Source: Candidatus Hydrogenedentota bacterium (GTDB taxonomy: Bacteria > Hydrogenedentota > Hydrogenedentia > Hydrogenedentales > Hydrogenedentaceae). From it: DNA of 35,743 nucleotides. Below are positions 1 through 8,853 of the stretch, piece by piece (positions within the stretch are counted from its first letter, which is position 1; each line of letters starts with the position of its first letter). Position numbers and translations under genes: made by a program. Under the pieces are notes generated by a model. It was not told the origin of the DNA. It did not search any database and saw only the letters and a list, made by a program, of their open reading frames with translations. The stretch lies in the NCBI GenBank assembly GCA_026415215.1, contig JAOAHN010000076.1, positions 1 to 35,743 of the forward strand, given 5' to 3'.

Positions 1-19
1 AGATGTGTATAAGAGACAG
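1..19. other. Tn5/Nextera mosaic-end adapter remnant
   Basis: The first 19 bases are identical to the Tn5 transposase mosaic end used in Nextera-type libraries, oriented so that genomic DNA starts at base 20. The inverse copy ends the window. This is library DNA and not part of the organism. The dnaJ reading frame runs up to base 20 and is cut there. Confidence 0.95.
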
Positions 20-643
20 GTACTTTCCTGCACCACGACATTGAGGGCAAGTCCTACTTACAGTAAAGAATCCATGGGTAGTTCTCACTTGACCTGTGCC
101 CCCACATTGTGGACACACTTCAGGTCGAGAACCAGGTGCTGAACCTGTTCCATTGCAATCTGGACAGTTTTCCCTACATGTATATCTAACCCTCTTTTTA
201 ACACCCTTGGCTGATTCTTTAAGAGTAATGGTCAATGTTGTCTCAACATCATTTCCTCTTTGAGCGGTAGACCTTCTTGCTCCTCTTCTCGTGCCTGTCC
301 CAAATATCATCTCAAACAAATCATCAAATGGCGACTCGAACCCTCCACCAAATCCCTCAGAAAAACCACCTGTAAAACCTCCAAAATCTCCTGTATATGT
401 ACCACCACCAAACGGTTGTCCATCTACCGTTCCGTATTTATCATACATAGCCCTTTTCTCGGGATTTTTAAGAATGTCATAAGCTGCGTTAATTTCTTTG
501 AGTTTTTCCTCCGCTTCCTTATCTCCACCTGTTCGATCAGGGTGATACTTACGAGCTAAGTTTAAATAAGCACGGCGGATCTCCTCTTGAGTAGCGTTAC
601 GAGGAACCCCAAGTATTTCGTATAAATCCTTACCACGAATCAT
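20..643 (-). CDS. dnaJ: DnaJ, Hsp40 co-chaperone (3' part missing)
   Basis: Co-chaperone that delivers substrates to DnaK and stimulates its ATPase in the cytoplasm. 208 codons are present. The start (MIRGKDLYEILGV) opens a J domain with the HPD tripeptide near residue 34. A Gly/Phe-rich linker follows at about residues 75-120, then the beginning of the Cys-rich zinc region with CPDCNGTG, CPQCGGTG and CPQCRGAG repeats. The gene is cut by the contig end within the zinc region, so the C-terminal substrate domains are missing. It follows dnaK by 86 bases, which contain a 10-bp palindrome at 678-687. No strong ribosome binding site is visible. It is the last visible gene of the hrcA-grpE-dnaK-dnaJ operon. 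Confidence 0.96.
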
Positions 644-729
644 AGCAACAATTTAATCTTACTATCTATTTTAAAACTAACCGGTTATGATTTACCTCTG
701 ACCCGTATTTTTTCTTACATCAACACACA

Positions 730-2631
730 TTACACATCTACAACTCTACCTCCTCCTTCGCCAGAGTCCCTTTTCGTTTCAGAAAAACCCGAAGATGAGC
801 TTGAACTACCATCCTCTGTCGTTCTACCTGCAGTTGCTGAGCGGTACATCTCTTCTGTCAATTTGTGGGTAGCTGTAGTTACCTTATTCATAGCAGACTC
901 TATTTCCTGAATGTTATTATTTTCCAAAGCTTTCTTTAGTGCTTGCAGAGCAGACTCTACTTCAGCTTTCTGAGCAGGGGGAGCTTTATCCCCATATTCT
1001 TTTAGCAATTTCTCAGTGCTATACAACAAAGCATCCGCATTGTTTCGAATCTCCGCCTCCTTCCTGCGCTTCTTATCATCTTCGGCATGTTGTTCAGCTT
1101 CTTTTATCATTCGTTGTATTTCTTCTTCAGTCAGACCACTCGAACTCTGAATTCTTATGGATTGCTCTTTACCTGTAGCAAGGTCCTTAGCGGATACATG
1201 TAGAATTCCGTTAGCATCTATATCAAAAGTAACCTCTATTTGTGGAACTCCCCTTGGAGCAGGTGGAATTCCTACGAGGTCAAATTTTGCCAAAGTCCTA
1301 TTATCTTTTGCCATTTCACGCTCACCTTGTAGCACATGAATTGTAACCGCAGTTTGGTTGTCAGTAGCTGTGGTGAAGATCTGGCGTTTGCTCACAGGAA
1401 TAGTAGTATTTCGCTCGATAATTTTAGTGCAAATTCCGCCAAGGGTCTCAATACCAAGAGACAGAGGCGTCACATCTAATAACAATATATCCTTAACCTC
1501 TCCAGCCAATACACCACCCTGAATCGCAGCTCCCACTGCAACTACTTCATCGGGATTCACACCGCGATGGGGGTCTTTACCAAATAATTCAGTAACAAGC
1601 CGAATAACTGCTGGCATTCTTGTCATTCCGCCTACTAAAATGACTTCATCAATATCCTTCGGCTCTAAGCCTGCATCTTTAAGAGCCTGATAACAAGGTT
1701 TCTTTGTCCTTTCTAACAGGTCTTCACATAATTGTTCTAATTTAGCTCGCGTAAGAGTGTAATTTAAATGTTTAGGTCCAGAAGCATCTGCAGTTATAAA
1801 TGGAAGGTTTATATCAGTGGTCATAAGAGTAGAAAGTTCACATTTTGCTTTCTCGGCAGCCTCTTTTAATCTTTGAAGAGCCATGGGATCCTTTCGTAAG
1901 TCGATTCCATGGTCCTTTAAAAATTCACTTGCGAGCCAATCTATTATCCTCTGGTCAAAATCGTCTCCTCCAAGATGAGTATCTCCGTTTGTACTCAATA
2001 CCTCAAAACTATCTTCCACAATGGATAAAATAGAAATATCAAATGTTCCGCCACCCAAGTCATACACAGCAACTTTTTCGTTCTTTTTCTTGTTCAACCC
2101 GTATGCAAGGGCCGCAGCGGTAGGCTCATTAATAATCCTCAAAACCTCTAAACCAGCAATTCTACCAGCATCCTTAGTAGCTTGACGCTGAGAATCGTTG
2201 AAGTATGCAGGAACAGTAATTACTGCCTGCTTTACTTCATGTCCTAAATAAGTCTCCGCTGTTTCCTTCATCTTTTGGAGAATCATCGCAGATATCTCAG
2301 GCGGTTTATAAGTCCGTCCCATAACCTCTACTTGACAGTCTCCATTAGACGCCTCGGTAACCTTATATGGAACACGCTTGATTTCATCCAATACCTCATG
2401 ATAACGGCGACCCATAAAACGCTTTATAGAGAAAATTGTATTTTGCGGATTAGTTATAGCTTGGCGTTTAGCAGCCGCGCCAACTAATCGTTCACCATCT
2501 TTTGTAAATGCAACCACTGAGGGAGTAGTCCGACTACCCTCTGCATTTGCTATCACCACCGGCTCCCCTCCTTCCATAACCGCCACACACGAATTAGTAG
2601 TCCCTAAGTCAATCCCTATTACTTTTCCCAT
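730..2631 (-). CDS. dnaK: DnaK, Hsp70 chaperone
   Basis: ATP-dependent folding chaperone working with the adjacent DnaJ and GrpE. The N-terminal nucleotide-binding domain (about residues 1-375) begins GIDLGTTNS and has the phosphate-2 motif DLGGGTFD near residue 195 and the [12 protein letters not shown] segment. The substrate-binding domain with the [14 protein letters not shown] linker follows, then a helical lid. Two in-frame ATGs lie six bases apart. AGGAGG sits 9 bases before the second (2631) but only 3 bases before the first (2637), so the second is chosen, giving 633 residues. The tail is Ser- then Gly-rich and stops at GGGRVVDV, without the acidic residues that usually follow VVDAEFEE in bacterial DnaK. 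Transcribed after grpE (64-base gap) under CIRCE/HrcA control. Confidence 0.98.
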   Translation of the reverse strand: MGKVIGIDLGTTNSCVAVMEGGEPVVIANAEGSRTTPSVVAFTKDGERLVGAAAKRQAITNPQNTIFSIKRFMGRRYHEVLDEIKRVPYKVTEASNGDCQVEVMGRTYKPPEISAMILQKMKETAETYLGHEVKQAVITVPAYFNDSQRQATKDAGRIAGLEVLRIINEPTAAALAYGLNKKKNEKVAVYDLGGGTFDISILSIVEDSFEVLSTNGDTHLGGDDFDQRIIDWLASEFLKDHGIDLRKDPMALQRLKEAAEKAKCELSTLMTTDINLPFITADASGPKHLNYTLTRAKLEQLCEDLLERTKKPCYQALKDAGLEPKDIDEVILVGGMTRMPAVIRLVTELFGKDPHRGVNPDEVVAVGAAIQGGVLAGEVKDILLLDVTPLSLGIETLGGICTKIIERNTTIPVSKRQIFTTATDNQTAVTIHVLQGEREMAKDNRTLAKFDLVGIPPAPRGVPQIEVTFDIDANGILHVSAKDLATGKEQSIRIQSSSGLTEEEIQRMIKEAEQHAEDDKKRRKEAEIRNNADALLYSTEKLLKEYGDKAPPAQKAEVESALQALKKALENNNIQEIESAMNKVTTATHKLTEEMYRSATAGRTTEDGSSSSSSGFSETKRDSGEGGGRVVDV

Positions 2632-2695
2632 AATCATCTACCTCCTTTTGATTCTTCAAAGTTCTATAAAGTTCTATATATTTAACATCATTATC

Positions 2696-3400
2696 CTATT
2701 CTTTGTTGACAATTTTATCATTATTATCACTATTATCGATATTGTTAAGCTTGCCCTCTTCTCCGCCCGAAACTTCTGAACTCAATCCTCTACTCACCAC
2801 CACCTTTGCAGGTCTTAAAAGATGATTACCCATCCTATATCCACGCTCATATACCTGAACTACCGTCCCTTCAGGTAGGGCACTCTCCACTTGAGCAAGT
2901 GCATCGTGAACATTCGGGTCGAACATCTGCCCACCCGCTTCAATCGACACAACACCTCTCTCCTTCAATACCTCATTCAATTGGTTAAATATCATCCTAA
3001 CCCCTTCTACGAACGGGTCTTCAGGATCCGGAGCATGCTGAAGTGCCCTCTCAAAATTATCCAGAACAGGTAACAGGTCCTTTATTAGCGCCTCCGTAGC
3101 CAACTCTCTAACTTCTCTTATTTCCTTTTGAACCCTCTTTCTATAATTGTCAAATTCTGCACACACCCTTAACCATTTATCTCTTAATTCTTCAGCTTCT
3201 TTGGTTTTTTCCTCTAAAGATTTTACAACTATCTCTACAGATACAGAGCCTTGCTTTTCTTCAGGCGGATGCTCTTCCGCTTCACCGCCCATGGATGCTG
3301 TAGGTAAAGCAGAGGTCTGCTCGACTATTTCTGAATCAGGAGCTGTGCTTTCTTCTTTTAGCTCGAGTTTTTTCTCCAATTCAGAATTCTTATTTTCCAT
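2696..3400 (-). CDS. grpE: GrpE nucleotide-exchange factor
   Basis: Cytoplasmic dimer that releases ADP from DnaK. 234 residues. An acidic, low-complexity N-terminus (about 1-60) is followed by a long coiled-coil helix (EEKTKEAEELRDKWLRVCAE, then FDNYRKR near residue 90). The C-terminal beta-domain has the conserved FDPNVHDAL segment (about 160) and the YERGYRMGNHLLRPAKVVVS signature (about 185-205), both hallmarks of GrpE. The Asn/Asp-rich C-terminal tail is probably disordered. An AAGGA sequence lies 8 bases before the ATG. It sits between hrcA and dnaK in the usual hrcA-grpE-dnaK order. Confidence 0.97.
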   Translation of the reverse strand: MENKNSELEKKLELKEESTAPDSEIVEQTSALPTASMGGEAEEHPPEEKQGSVSVEIVVKSLEEKTKEAEELRDKWLRVCAEFDNYRKRVQKEIREVRELATEALIKDLLPVLDNFERALQHAPDPEDPFVEGVRMIFNQLNEVLKERGVVSIEAGGQMFDPNVHDALAQVESALPEGTVVQVYERGYRMGNHLLRPAKVVVSRGLSSEVSGGEEGKLNNIDNSDNNDKIVNKE

Positions 3401-3434
3401 AACTCCTTTCCTTAAATACTATTTTTCTCTCCTC

Positions 3435-3454
3435 GAACTCTATAGAATGAGTTC
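3435..3454. repeat. Hairpin in the hrcA-grpE intercistronic gap
   Basis: Perfect 6-bp inverted repeat GAACTC / GAGTTC with an 8-base loop, in the 95-base spacer between the hrcA stop and the grpE start. No run of T follows on the minus strand, so it is not a clear terminator. Intercistronic stem-loops in hrcA-grpE-dnaK operons are known mRNA processing or stability sites in some bacteria. Whether this one acts that way is inference. Confidence 0.4.
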
Positions 3455-3495
3455 CTTCGGAAATTTCTATATTTCGGGACAACATAACCATACCA

Positions 3496-4554
3496 TCACC
3501 GCCAGAATCTGGATAACATCTTCCCCACCATTGAAGCGGTATAATCCACTATAGCTGAGATCTTTTCATAGGGCATCCTTTTAGGTCCAAGCACACCTAC
3601 AAATCCGATAGGTGTATCTTGGTTTTCTAACATATACGGAGAAGCAACCACACTAAATTCTTCCGTGTTCTTAATATTAGCATCGGAACCTATTAACACT
3701 GTTTGTCTTTGTTTTTCACCACGAGCAAGAGATTCCCTTAACGCCTTTACCAAAGGAGTAGGGTCTTCAATTATACCAAATATACTCTTAATCTTACCCG
3801 GCTCTTGAAACTCTGGTTGGTCAAATAAGTTGTTTGCACCCTCGAGAATCATATGGGAGCTTGAAGGTTCAATCTTAGACAATATCCTAAATGCTATCTC
3901 GAGGAATTTTCTACGCTCGTCAAATAACTTCCTTAAATTTTCTTTTAATACCACACTTATCCTATCCAGAGAAACATCGAATAATGCCTCATTCAAAAAT
4001 TTGTTTAGAGGCTCAATTATTTGAGATGGAACAGTTTCTTCAAAAGTAAATAAAGAAGAATGAACCCCTGCAAAGCTGTCAACTATAACCACCGCAACTT
4101 GTTTCTCTCCCAAAGGAATTAAATCAATTCTTCTAATTACAGCATTTTTTTCATTTGGCAACTCCGCAAGACCAGCTTGATGGCTTGCCAATGCAAGTAA
4201 TTGACTCGTATGTTTAAGTATCTGCTCCGCAGAGTCAAGTTTTTTAGTAAGTTCTTGCTCAATCTTTTGACGCTCTGCTATGGTAAGCTCCTGAACCTTC
4301 ATCAACTTTGAAACATAATATTTATATCCTAAGTCTGTAGGAACCCTGCCCGAACTTGTGTGGACTTGAGTTAAATATCCCATCTCCTCCAAATCCGCCA
4401 TCACATTTCTTATTGTAGCAGGGCTAAGATGAAGATTTAAACGCTTTGCTACGGTGCGGGATCCTACAGGCTCCGCGGTGGTTATGTATAAATGCACTAC
4501 CGCCTCTAAAATCTCTTCTTCTCTCTCATTTAGTTTTGGAAAGTTCGTAGCCAT
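3496..4554 (-). CDS. hrcA: HrcA, heat-inducible transcription repressor
   Basis: Repressor of class I heat-shock genes; binds CIRCE operators and needs GroEL for activity. 352 residues, usual length. The N-terminal winged helix-turn-helix (about residues 8-80) contains the family pattern EPVGSRTVAKRLNLHLSPAT followed by IRNVMADLEEMGYL and HTSSGRVPTD. A central dimerisation region and the C-terminal GAF-like domain with GVLGPKRMPYEK (about 320-335) follow. First gene of the operon. A CIRCE element lies 12 bases upstream of its ATG, so it probably represses itself together with grpE, dnaK and dnaJ. Confidence 0.97.
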   Translation of the reverse strand: MATNFPKLNEREEEILEAVVHLYITTAEPVGSRTVAKRLNLHLSPATIRNVMADLEEMGYLTQVHTSSGRVPTDLGYKYYVSKLMKVQELTIAERQKIEQELTKKLDSAEQILKHTSQLLALASHQAGLAELPNEKNAVIRRIDLIPLGEKQVAVVIVDSFAGVHSSLFTFEETVPSQIIEPLNKFLNEALFDVSLDRISVVLKENLRKLFDERRKFLEIAFRILSKIEPSSSHMILEGANNLFDQPEFQEPGKIKSIFGIIEDPTPLVKALRESLARGEKQRQTVLIGSDANIKNTEEFSVVASPYMLENQDTPIGFVGVLGPKRMPYEKISAIVDYTASMVGKMLSRFWR

Positions 4555-4566
4555 GTCTACAACTTT

Positions 4567-4593
4567 TTAGCACTCACTAAGTTAGAATGCTAA
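4567..4593 (-). promoter_or_regulatory. CIRCE operator (HrcA binding site)
   Basis: Inverted repeat TTAGCACTC - 9 bases - GAATGCTAA on the plus strand. It differs from the published CIRCE consensus (TTAGCACTC-N9-GAGTGCTAA) at one base. It lies 12 bases before the hrcA start codon and just after the proposed -10 box, the position normally seen for HrcA repression. Confidence 0.93.
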
Positions 4594-4601
4594 CAATAAT
4601 T

Positions 4602-4630
4602 AGTTTATCATATTATATAACGACTTTCAA
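4602..4630 (-). promoter_or_regulatory. Probable sigma-70-type promoter of the hrcA operon
   Basis: On the minus strand, TTGAAA (4630-4625) is separated by 17 bases from TAAACT (4607-4602). Start of transcription would fall near 4595, at the edge of the CIRCE element. Spacing and position fit class I heat-shock promoters. The -10 box matches only four of six consensus bases. Confidence 0.5.
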
Positions 4631-4750
4631 CCAACTACGGTTCACTAACTTCCTTTTATTTCCATTAGAAGAAACTTATATCCTTTTGATATAGTATCTT
4701 ACTCCTGACTGAATTTTCCAAAAATCTTAAACTATAAGGAGGAAAATATT

Positions 4751-6643
4751 ATGAATTTTCCTTTGGATGTATCAAAATATAAACCAATTGTAGTTAACCC
4801 TTTTGAACAAGAATTTACTCCTGAAAAAATAGAGCAACTGAAAACTAACATACAAATAGTTCGAGATACTATTATATTGTTTACCGCTGTAGCGGGTATA
4901 AAAGGACTTGCAGGCCATACGGGAGGTGCTTACAGCATAGTTCCAGAAGTTTTAATATTGGATAGTTTCATAAAAGGCTCAGAGAAAATATATCCTATAT
5001 ATTTCGATGAAGCGGGACACAGAGTAGCCATCCAATATGCAATGTCCGCTTTTAATAAGATTATTCCATTTGACTTACTCCTTAAATATCGGGAAGCTTA
5101 TAGCGGACTATACGGTCACCCTGAAATTGAACCAGAACTTGGCATAAAATTCGCCTCGGGTAGATTGGGACATCTCTGGCCCTTTGTTAACGGAGTAGCA
5201 CTCGCCAATCCAGATAAAGTTGTTTTTCTTCTTGGCTCCGATGGGTCTCAGCAAGAGGGCAACGACGCCGAAGCAGCAAGGCTTGCAGTTGCGCAAAAGA
5301 TAAACATAAAATTGTGTATTGATGATAATGATGTAACAATCTCAGGACATCCTTCAAAATACCTCCCTGGTTATGATATTGCAAAGACATTAGCCGGTCA
5401 CGGACTAACAGTAGATATAGGGAATGGTGAGGATGTTGAATCACTTGCGAAAAGGATGATCAATGCGGTTCGAACTCAAGGACCCGTCGCTCTCGTAAAC
5501 AAAAGAATTATGGCACCTGGTGTCCCCGGGATAGAAGGCTCAAACGCAGGACATGATGTAATAAGTAAAGATAACGCAATTGCCTACTTCACAAAACGGA
5601 ATATGCCAGAGATCGTAGAGTTCATCCAGAAAATAGAGAAATCTTCTTCTACCAGAATTTATAGGGGATCAACAAAGGAACAAGCAAGTAATAGAACGGA
5701 ATTTGGAAATATTGTAAGAGATTTGATAACCAATCACCCTGAGATAAAAAAAGAGAAAAAACTTCTCGTTATTGACTCTGATTTAGAAGGTTCAACTGGA
5801 ATAAAAGCAATTAGAGTAGCCCACCCTGAAGTATTCATCAACGGAGGAGTCCAAGAAAGAGGAAATTTCTCTTGTGCGGCGGGGTTTGGATTCGAACTCG
5901 GGAAACAAGGCATATTCAGCACTTTCTCTGCATTTCTGGAAATGGTTATCTCTGAACTCACCATGGCAAGACTGAACAAAGCTAATCTAATATGTCACTT
6001 CTCTCATGCTGGAATAGATGAAATAGCGGACAATACTTGTCACTATGGCATAAACATATTCTTTGCTGACAATGGGGTCCCAGAAGGAGATACCACTAAA
6101 CTTTACTTTCCCGCAGACGCTTTACAACTCAAGGCTATAATACTCAAAATATGGAATGATGAGGGAATAAGATTCATTTTTACAACCAGAAGTAAAGTGC
6201 CTTTCATTTGCAAGGAAGATGGCTCCAAGTTTTATGACGGCGATTATAAATTCATTCCTGGGAAAGACGAGGTTATAAGAGAAGGAGAGTTAGGATATGT
6301 AGTCTCCTATGGGGATATGCTGTATAGGGCACTTGACGCGGTAGAGAGAGCTAAAGAAGAAGGGCTCAATGTCGGTTTGATTAATAAACCAACTCTAAAT
6401 GTAGTAGATGAAGATATTATGCCCATCCTTGGAAATTCTAAATTCGTACTTGTGATAGAATCTCAAAATGTAAAGACGGGATTAGGGATAAGGTTTGGAA
6501 CTTGGCTACTTCAACGGGGATATTCACCCAAATATGACTACATAGGTGTAACAAAGCCTGGCTGTGGAGGCCTCAGTGAGCACATGACATATCAAGGATT
6601 AGACCCCGAACATATCCTATCAAAAATTAAGTCTCTTGCTTGA
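4751..6643 (+). CDS. Transketolase-like thiamine-diphosphate enzyme
   Basis: Likely transfers two-carbon ketol units between sugar phosphates (pentose phosphate pathway). 630 residues, usual transketolase length. The N-terminal TPP domain has GHTGG near residue 55, SGRLGHLWPFVNG near 140 and a diphosphate-binding motif GSDGSQQEGNDAE followed by DDND (about 157-190). The pyrimidine domain (about 320-500) has GGVQERGNF, carrying the expected catalytic Glu, and FSTFSAFLEM. A C-terminal transketolase domain follows. Motifs differ from textbook enzymes: GSDG replaces GDG, and SGRLGH replaces the G-P-L-G-Q-G loop. It may therefore be a paralogue with a different acceptor. AAGGAGG sits 8 bases before the ATG. 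Divergent from the hrcA operon, with a 196-base shared upstream region. Confidence 0.85.
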   Translation: MNFPLDVSKYKPIVVNPFEQEFTPEKIEQLKTNIQIVRDTIILFTAVAGIKGLAGHTGGAYSIVPEVLILDSFIKGSEKIYPIYFDEAGHRVAIQYAMSAFNKIIPFDLLLKYREAYSGLYGHPEIEPELGIKFASGRLGHLWPFVNGVALANPDKVVFLLGSDGSQQEGNDAEAARLAVAQKINIKLCIDDNDVTISGHPSKYLPGYDIAKTLAGHGLTVDIGNGEDVESLAKRMINAVRTQGPVALVNKRIMAPGVPGIEGSNAGHDVISKDNAIAYFTKRNMPEIVEFIQKIEKSSSTRIYRGSTKEQASNRTEFGNIVRDLITNHPEIKKEKKLLVIDSDLEGSTGIKAIRVAHPEVFINGGVQERGNFSCAAGFGFELGKQGIFSTFSAFLEMVISELTMARLNKANLICHFSHAGIDEIADNTCHYGINIFFADNGVPEGDTTKLYFPADALQLKAIILKIWNDEGIRFIFTTRSKVPFICKEDGSKFYDGDYKFIPGKDEVIREGELGYVVSYGDMLYRALDAVERAKEEGLNVGLINKPTLNVVDEDIMPILGNSKFVLVIESQNVKTGLGIRFGTWLLQRGYSPKYDYIGVTKPGCGGLSEHMTYQGLDPEHILSKIKSLA

Positions 6644-6967
6644 TACTGGAGAAATACAATACCGATATTCTTTCGTGGTATATGTCTTAAATTGAGTTAA
6701 TGTACTAAAAAACTGTGTAAATAATCTAAAATCTTTTCATAAAGATTGAATTATAAAATTGACCTAATAACGCCATTGACAGAAAGGAATGAGTCGGGGT
6801 CTGAATTTTAAGTCTCCTTTGCTCCAGTCATAAAAATAATAAAATTCGATTAGAAATAAGACGCTATGAGGAGGTTTAATACAATATAGTAAAGGGAGTG
6901 TATTGAGATAAGGGTTAGGTAGAGTAACGCAAATTTCCTTAAGCCCCATAAATGTAGTGAGGGGTAC

Positions 6968-7002
6968 TTTAGTAGAAAAAATATGTTTTTAAACCTACTA
7001 AA
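6968..7002. repeat. Inverted repeat in the 692-bp gap
   Basis: Perfect 8-bp arms TTTAGTAG (6968-6975) and CTACTAAA (6995-7002). Inside them a run of A faces a run of T, so a longer imperfect stem is possible. There is no adjacent GC-rich stem with T tract. It could be an operator, a weak bidirectional terminator or chance in AT-rich DNA. Confidence 0.35.
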
Positions 7003-7082
7003 AGGAGAGAAAATTATATTATGGAGGAATTATATTAATTTTGAAGAGGGTAACTGATTATAAAAAAATTCAAGAGTGAAAT

Positions 7083-7181
7083 TTAACTATATCTCTCAAA
7101 GTTATCCAAGTCAACTATGGAATCTACTAAAGTTCCCATAAGATTAGTATAATTAGGATTAGAACATGAAAATAGAGCCAT
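7083..7181 (-). CDS. Possible small protein, 32 residues
   Basis: A short frame starting MALFSCSNPNY and ending DNFERYS. Its ATG is preceded by AGGAGGGAGGT with a 3-base gap from the last T, giving an unusually strong Shine-Dalgarno stretch compared with most genes here. The peptide has no recognised family, no signal peptide and no membrane segment. It lies 149 bases downstream of the DUF1573 gene stop on the same strand. It could be a real small protein, the 5' end of a gene that decayed, or chance. No function is proposed. Confidence 0.3.
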   Translation of the reverse strand: MALFSCSNPNYTNLMGTLVDSIVDLDNFERYS

Positions 7182-7335
7182 AGCTACCTCCCTCCTAAAA
7201 AAGCGATGTGAACTTAGTCGCAGTCCACTAATCACCAAACTTAATCTCTAAAATACAAACAAGAGTGTTCTTCTTCTCCCTTCAATTATATATATTAGTA
7301 AAACTCTTAGCCTTTATGGATTGACAATTTTAAAC

Positions 7336-8745
7336 TTATTGGGGAGGATTATTAGATGACGGCTCTAACTTCTGAGGGGACGGTTGATCAAGCGTTGAAA
7401 TCGGTTGTTGTTGCTGTCCACCTTTTTTCTGCTGTTCAATCATCTTCTTCATTGCTTCTGAAATATTAGGAGGAGGAGGAGTAATACCGGTCGGGGAGAA
7501 TAATTTTGCTCTTGGAGGGTATTTTATAGTCTTTATCTCCAACTGCAACTCAGGAGCATACTGAGAAGTAGTTTTTATAATAAGCTTTTTGCCATTTAAA
7601 CTCTCATCTCGAGGAATATTAGAAACCTTAAGTATATAGTCCCCTTGCTCCCTTTGATTTATTTCAACCGATATTTCAGGCACTGGTGGAACAACCTCGG
7701 TGATTTTGAACTCTTTATCCTTAATACCTCTAACCCTAATATATTGAAAAGAAGTTCCTGGCTTCTGCTGTCCTTCCGGAGTAGTAGCCCCAGCCTCATC
7801 CTCATCTCCTACCCTTACCGTTAAAGTAGGTGGTTGTATTTCTATAGGTCCTAGCGCCCGAGCGGCTAAAGTTATCATTAAGTTCCTAAGAGCATTTGTA
7901 GCCTCCGGTTTTCCCTCTAAGTTAGCATCGGTTTGAATAGTTACTCTCTTGAAAATATTCTGATTTATCGGAAGTTCCCTCGCTAAACTAAATGTAATCT
8001 TATAGTGTTTTCCTTCTTCCACAGTCTCCAATTTGTAGTCAAACGGATTATCTTCTCCCATATCTACTTTAGTTATATTGAACTTAAGTTCAGGGAGAAG
8101 ACTTTTAATTTCTACAGTTTTGGGTTCTGGCTTTTCTTCCGCCGGGAATTCTCCAAACTGAACCAATCTATCCGGCTCCATAGCGATTAGAGATTTAGCT
8201 GTGCCTCTAAACTCGAGATTTAGCTGGGGAGTATCTGGATCGTTGGAAAACACTGTTATTGACTTAGAAATTGGTCCACTCCTACCAGTGAGATTAAGTG
8301 TAGCTTTCACAACCGTGGACTCACCCGGCTGGAGCTCTTTTTTCTCAGGCTGAGCAACTGTGCATCCACAAGTAGTGGAGACTCTCGAAATCTGGAGCAC
8401 TCCTGTGCCAACATTTTTTATTACGAAGTCATGCTCTACTTTATCTATATTTGGTACTTCCCCAAAATCATAAACTGGTTCTACCGCTTCAATTTTTGGT
8501 GTCCCCTCAGAAACACTTGGCTGTGCTTGAGTGCCTGGTTGGGCTGGCTGTTCCAATGATTTTGCGTCCTTCTGAGATCCTTGTTGGTCAGAAACCTGTG
8601 TCGGGGGTTGAGTAGGCGAAACGGCTTTATCCTCTTTTGCTGGAGGAGTCTGTGCTTGCTGAGTCTTGCCCCCACACGAAACCATTACGATGCCGATTAA
8701 AAAAGCTATAAGTAAAACAAAACCTACCCTTACTGCTTTTGTCAT
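7336..8745 (-). CDS. DUF1573 lipoprotein
   Basis: 469 residues. The N-terminus is a lipoprotein signal: a positively charged start, a hydrophobic run and VMVSCGG, giving a predicted lipidated Cys at residue 24. A Gln/Pro/Ala-rich linker covers about residues 25-85. A DUF1573 immunoglobulin-like domain (about 88-185) follows with YDFGEVPNIDKVEHDF, a TTCGCT motif and SNDPDTP, all typical of that family. The rest (about 185-430) looks like further beta-rich repeats, and the C-terminus is again Pro/Gln/Asn-rich. It probably sits on the periplasmic side of a membrane. DUF1573 has no established function. Divergent from the BNR_4 gene with a 108-base shared upstream region. Confidence 0.85.
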   Translation of the reverse strand: MTKAVRVGFVLLIAFLIGIVMVSCGGKTQQAQTPPAKEDKAVSPTQPPTQVSDQQGSQKDAKSLEQPAQPGTQAQPSVSEGTPKIEAVEPVYDFGEVPNIDKVEHDFVIKNVGTGVLQISRVSTTCGCTVAQPEKKELQPGESTVVKATLNLTGRSGPISKSITVFSNDPDTPQLNLEFRGTAKSLIAMEPDRLVQFGEFPAEEKPEPKTVEIKSLLPELKFNITKVDMGEDNPFDYKLETVEEGKHYKITFSLARELPINQNIFKRVTIQTDANLEGKPEATNALRNLMITLAARALGPIEIQPPTLTVRVGDEDEAGATTPEGQQKPGTSFQYIRVRGIKDKEFKITEVVPPVPEISVEINQREQGDYILKVSNIPRDESLNGKKLIIKTTSQYAPELQLEIKTIKYPPRAKLFSPTGITPPPPNISEAMKKMIEQQKKGGQQQQPISTLDQPSPQKLEPSSNNPPQ

Positions 8746-8853
8746 ATTACCTACCCTTTTAATTGTCTATTGTTGTGGTTCTATAACAATTGATAACATA
8801 TAATAACGCTTTTTAAAAAAGATACGCAAATATAACGAGATATCAAAAATATT

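Larger units (their letters stand above)
6644..7335. other. 692-bp gap between convergent genes
   Basis: Lies between the transketolase stop and the stop of the DUF1573 lipoprotein gene. Very AT-rich, with no long reading frame. Visible items are an inverted repeat at 6968-7002, a 32-codon frame with a strong ribosome binding site on the minus strand (7083-7181), and a 61-codon open stretch on the minus strand (6764-6949) without a ribosome binding site. The last encodes an aromatic-rich peptide that might be the decayed end of a gene. No recognised RNA, mobile element or clear terminator was found. Confidence 0.6.

Noticed and set aside
260..559. 99-codon plus-strand frame
   Set aside because: Antisense to dnaJ, whose J domain and zinc repeats are unmistakable.
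678..687. 10-bp palindrome TAACCGGTTA between dnaK and dnaJ as an operator
   Set aside because: Short, single copy, inside an operon already explained by CIRCE; too weak to call.
3147..3554. 135-codon plus-strand frame
   Set aside because: Antisense to grpE and the hrcA end; Ser-rich product typical of antisense reading.
6654..6690. Terminator after the transketolase gene
   Set aside because: Only a 5-bp stem (ATACC/GGTAT) with a long loop and no T tract.
6764..6949. 61-codon minus-strand frame as an intact gene
   Set aside because: No ribosome binding site, unusual composition and no recognised family; kept only as a possible remnant in the gap description.
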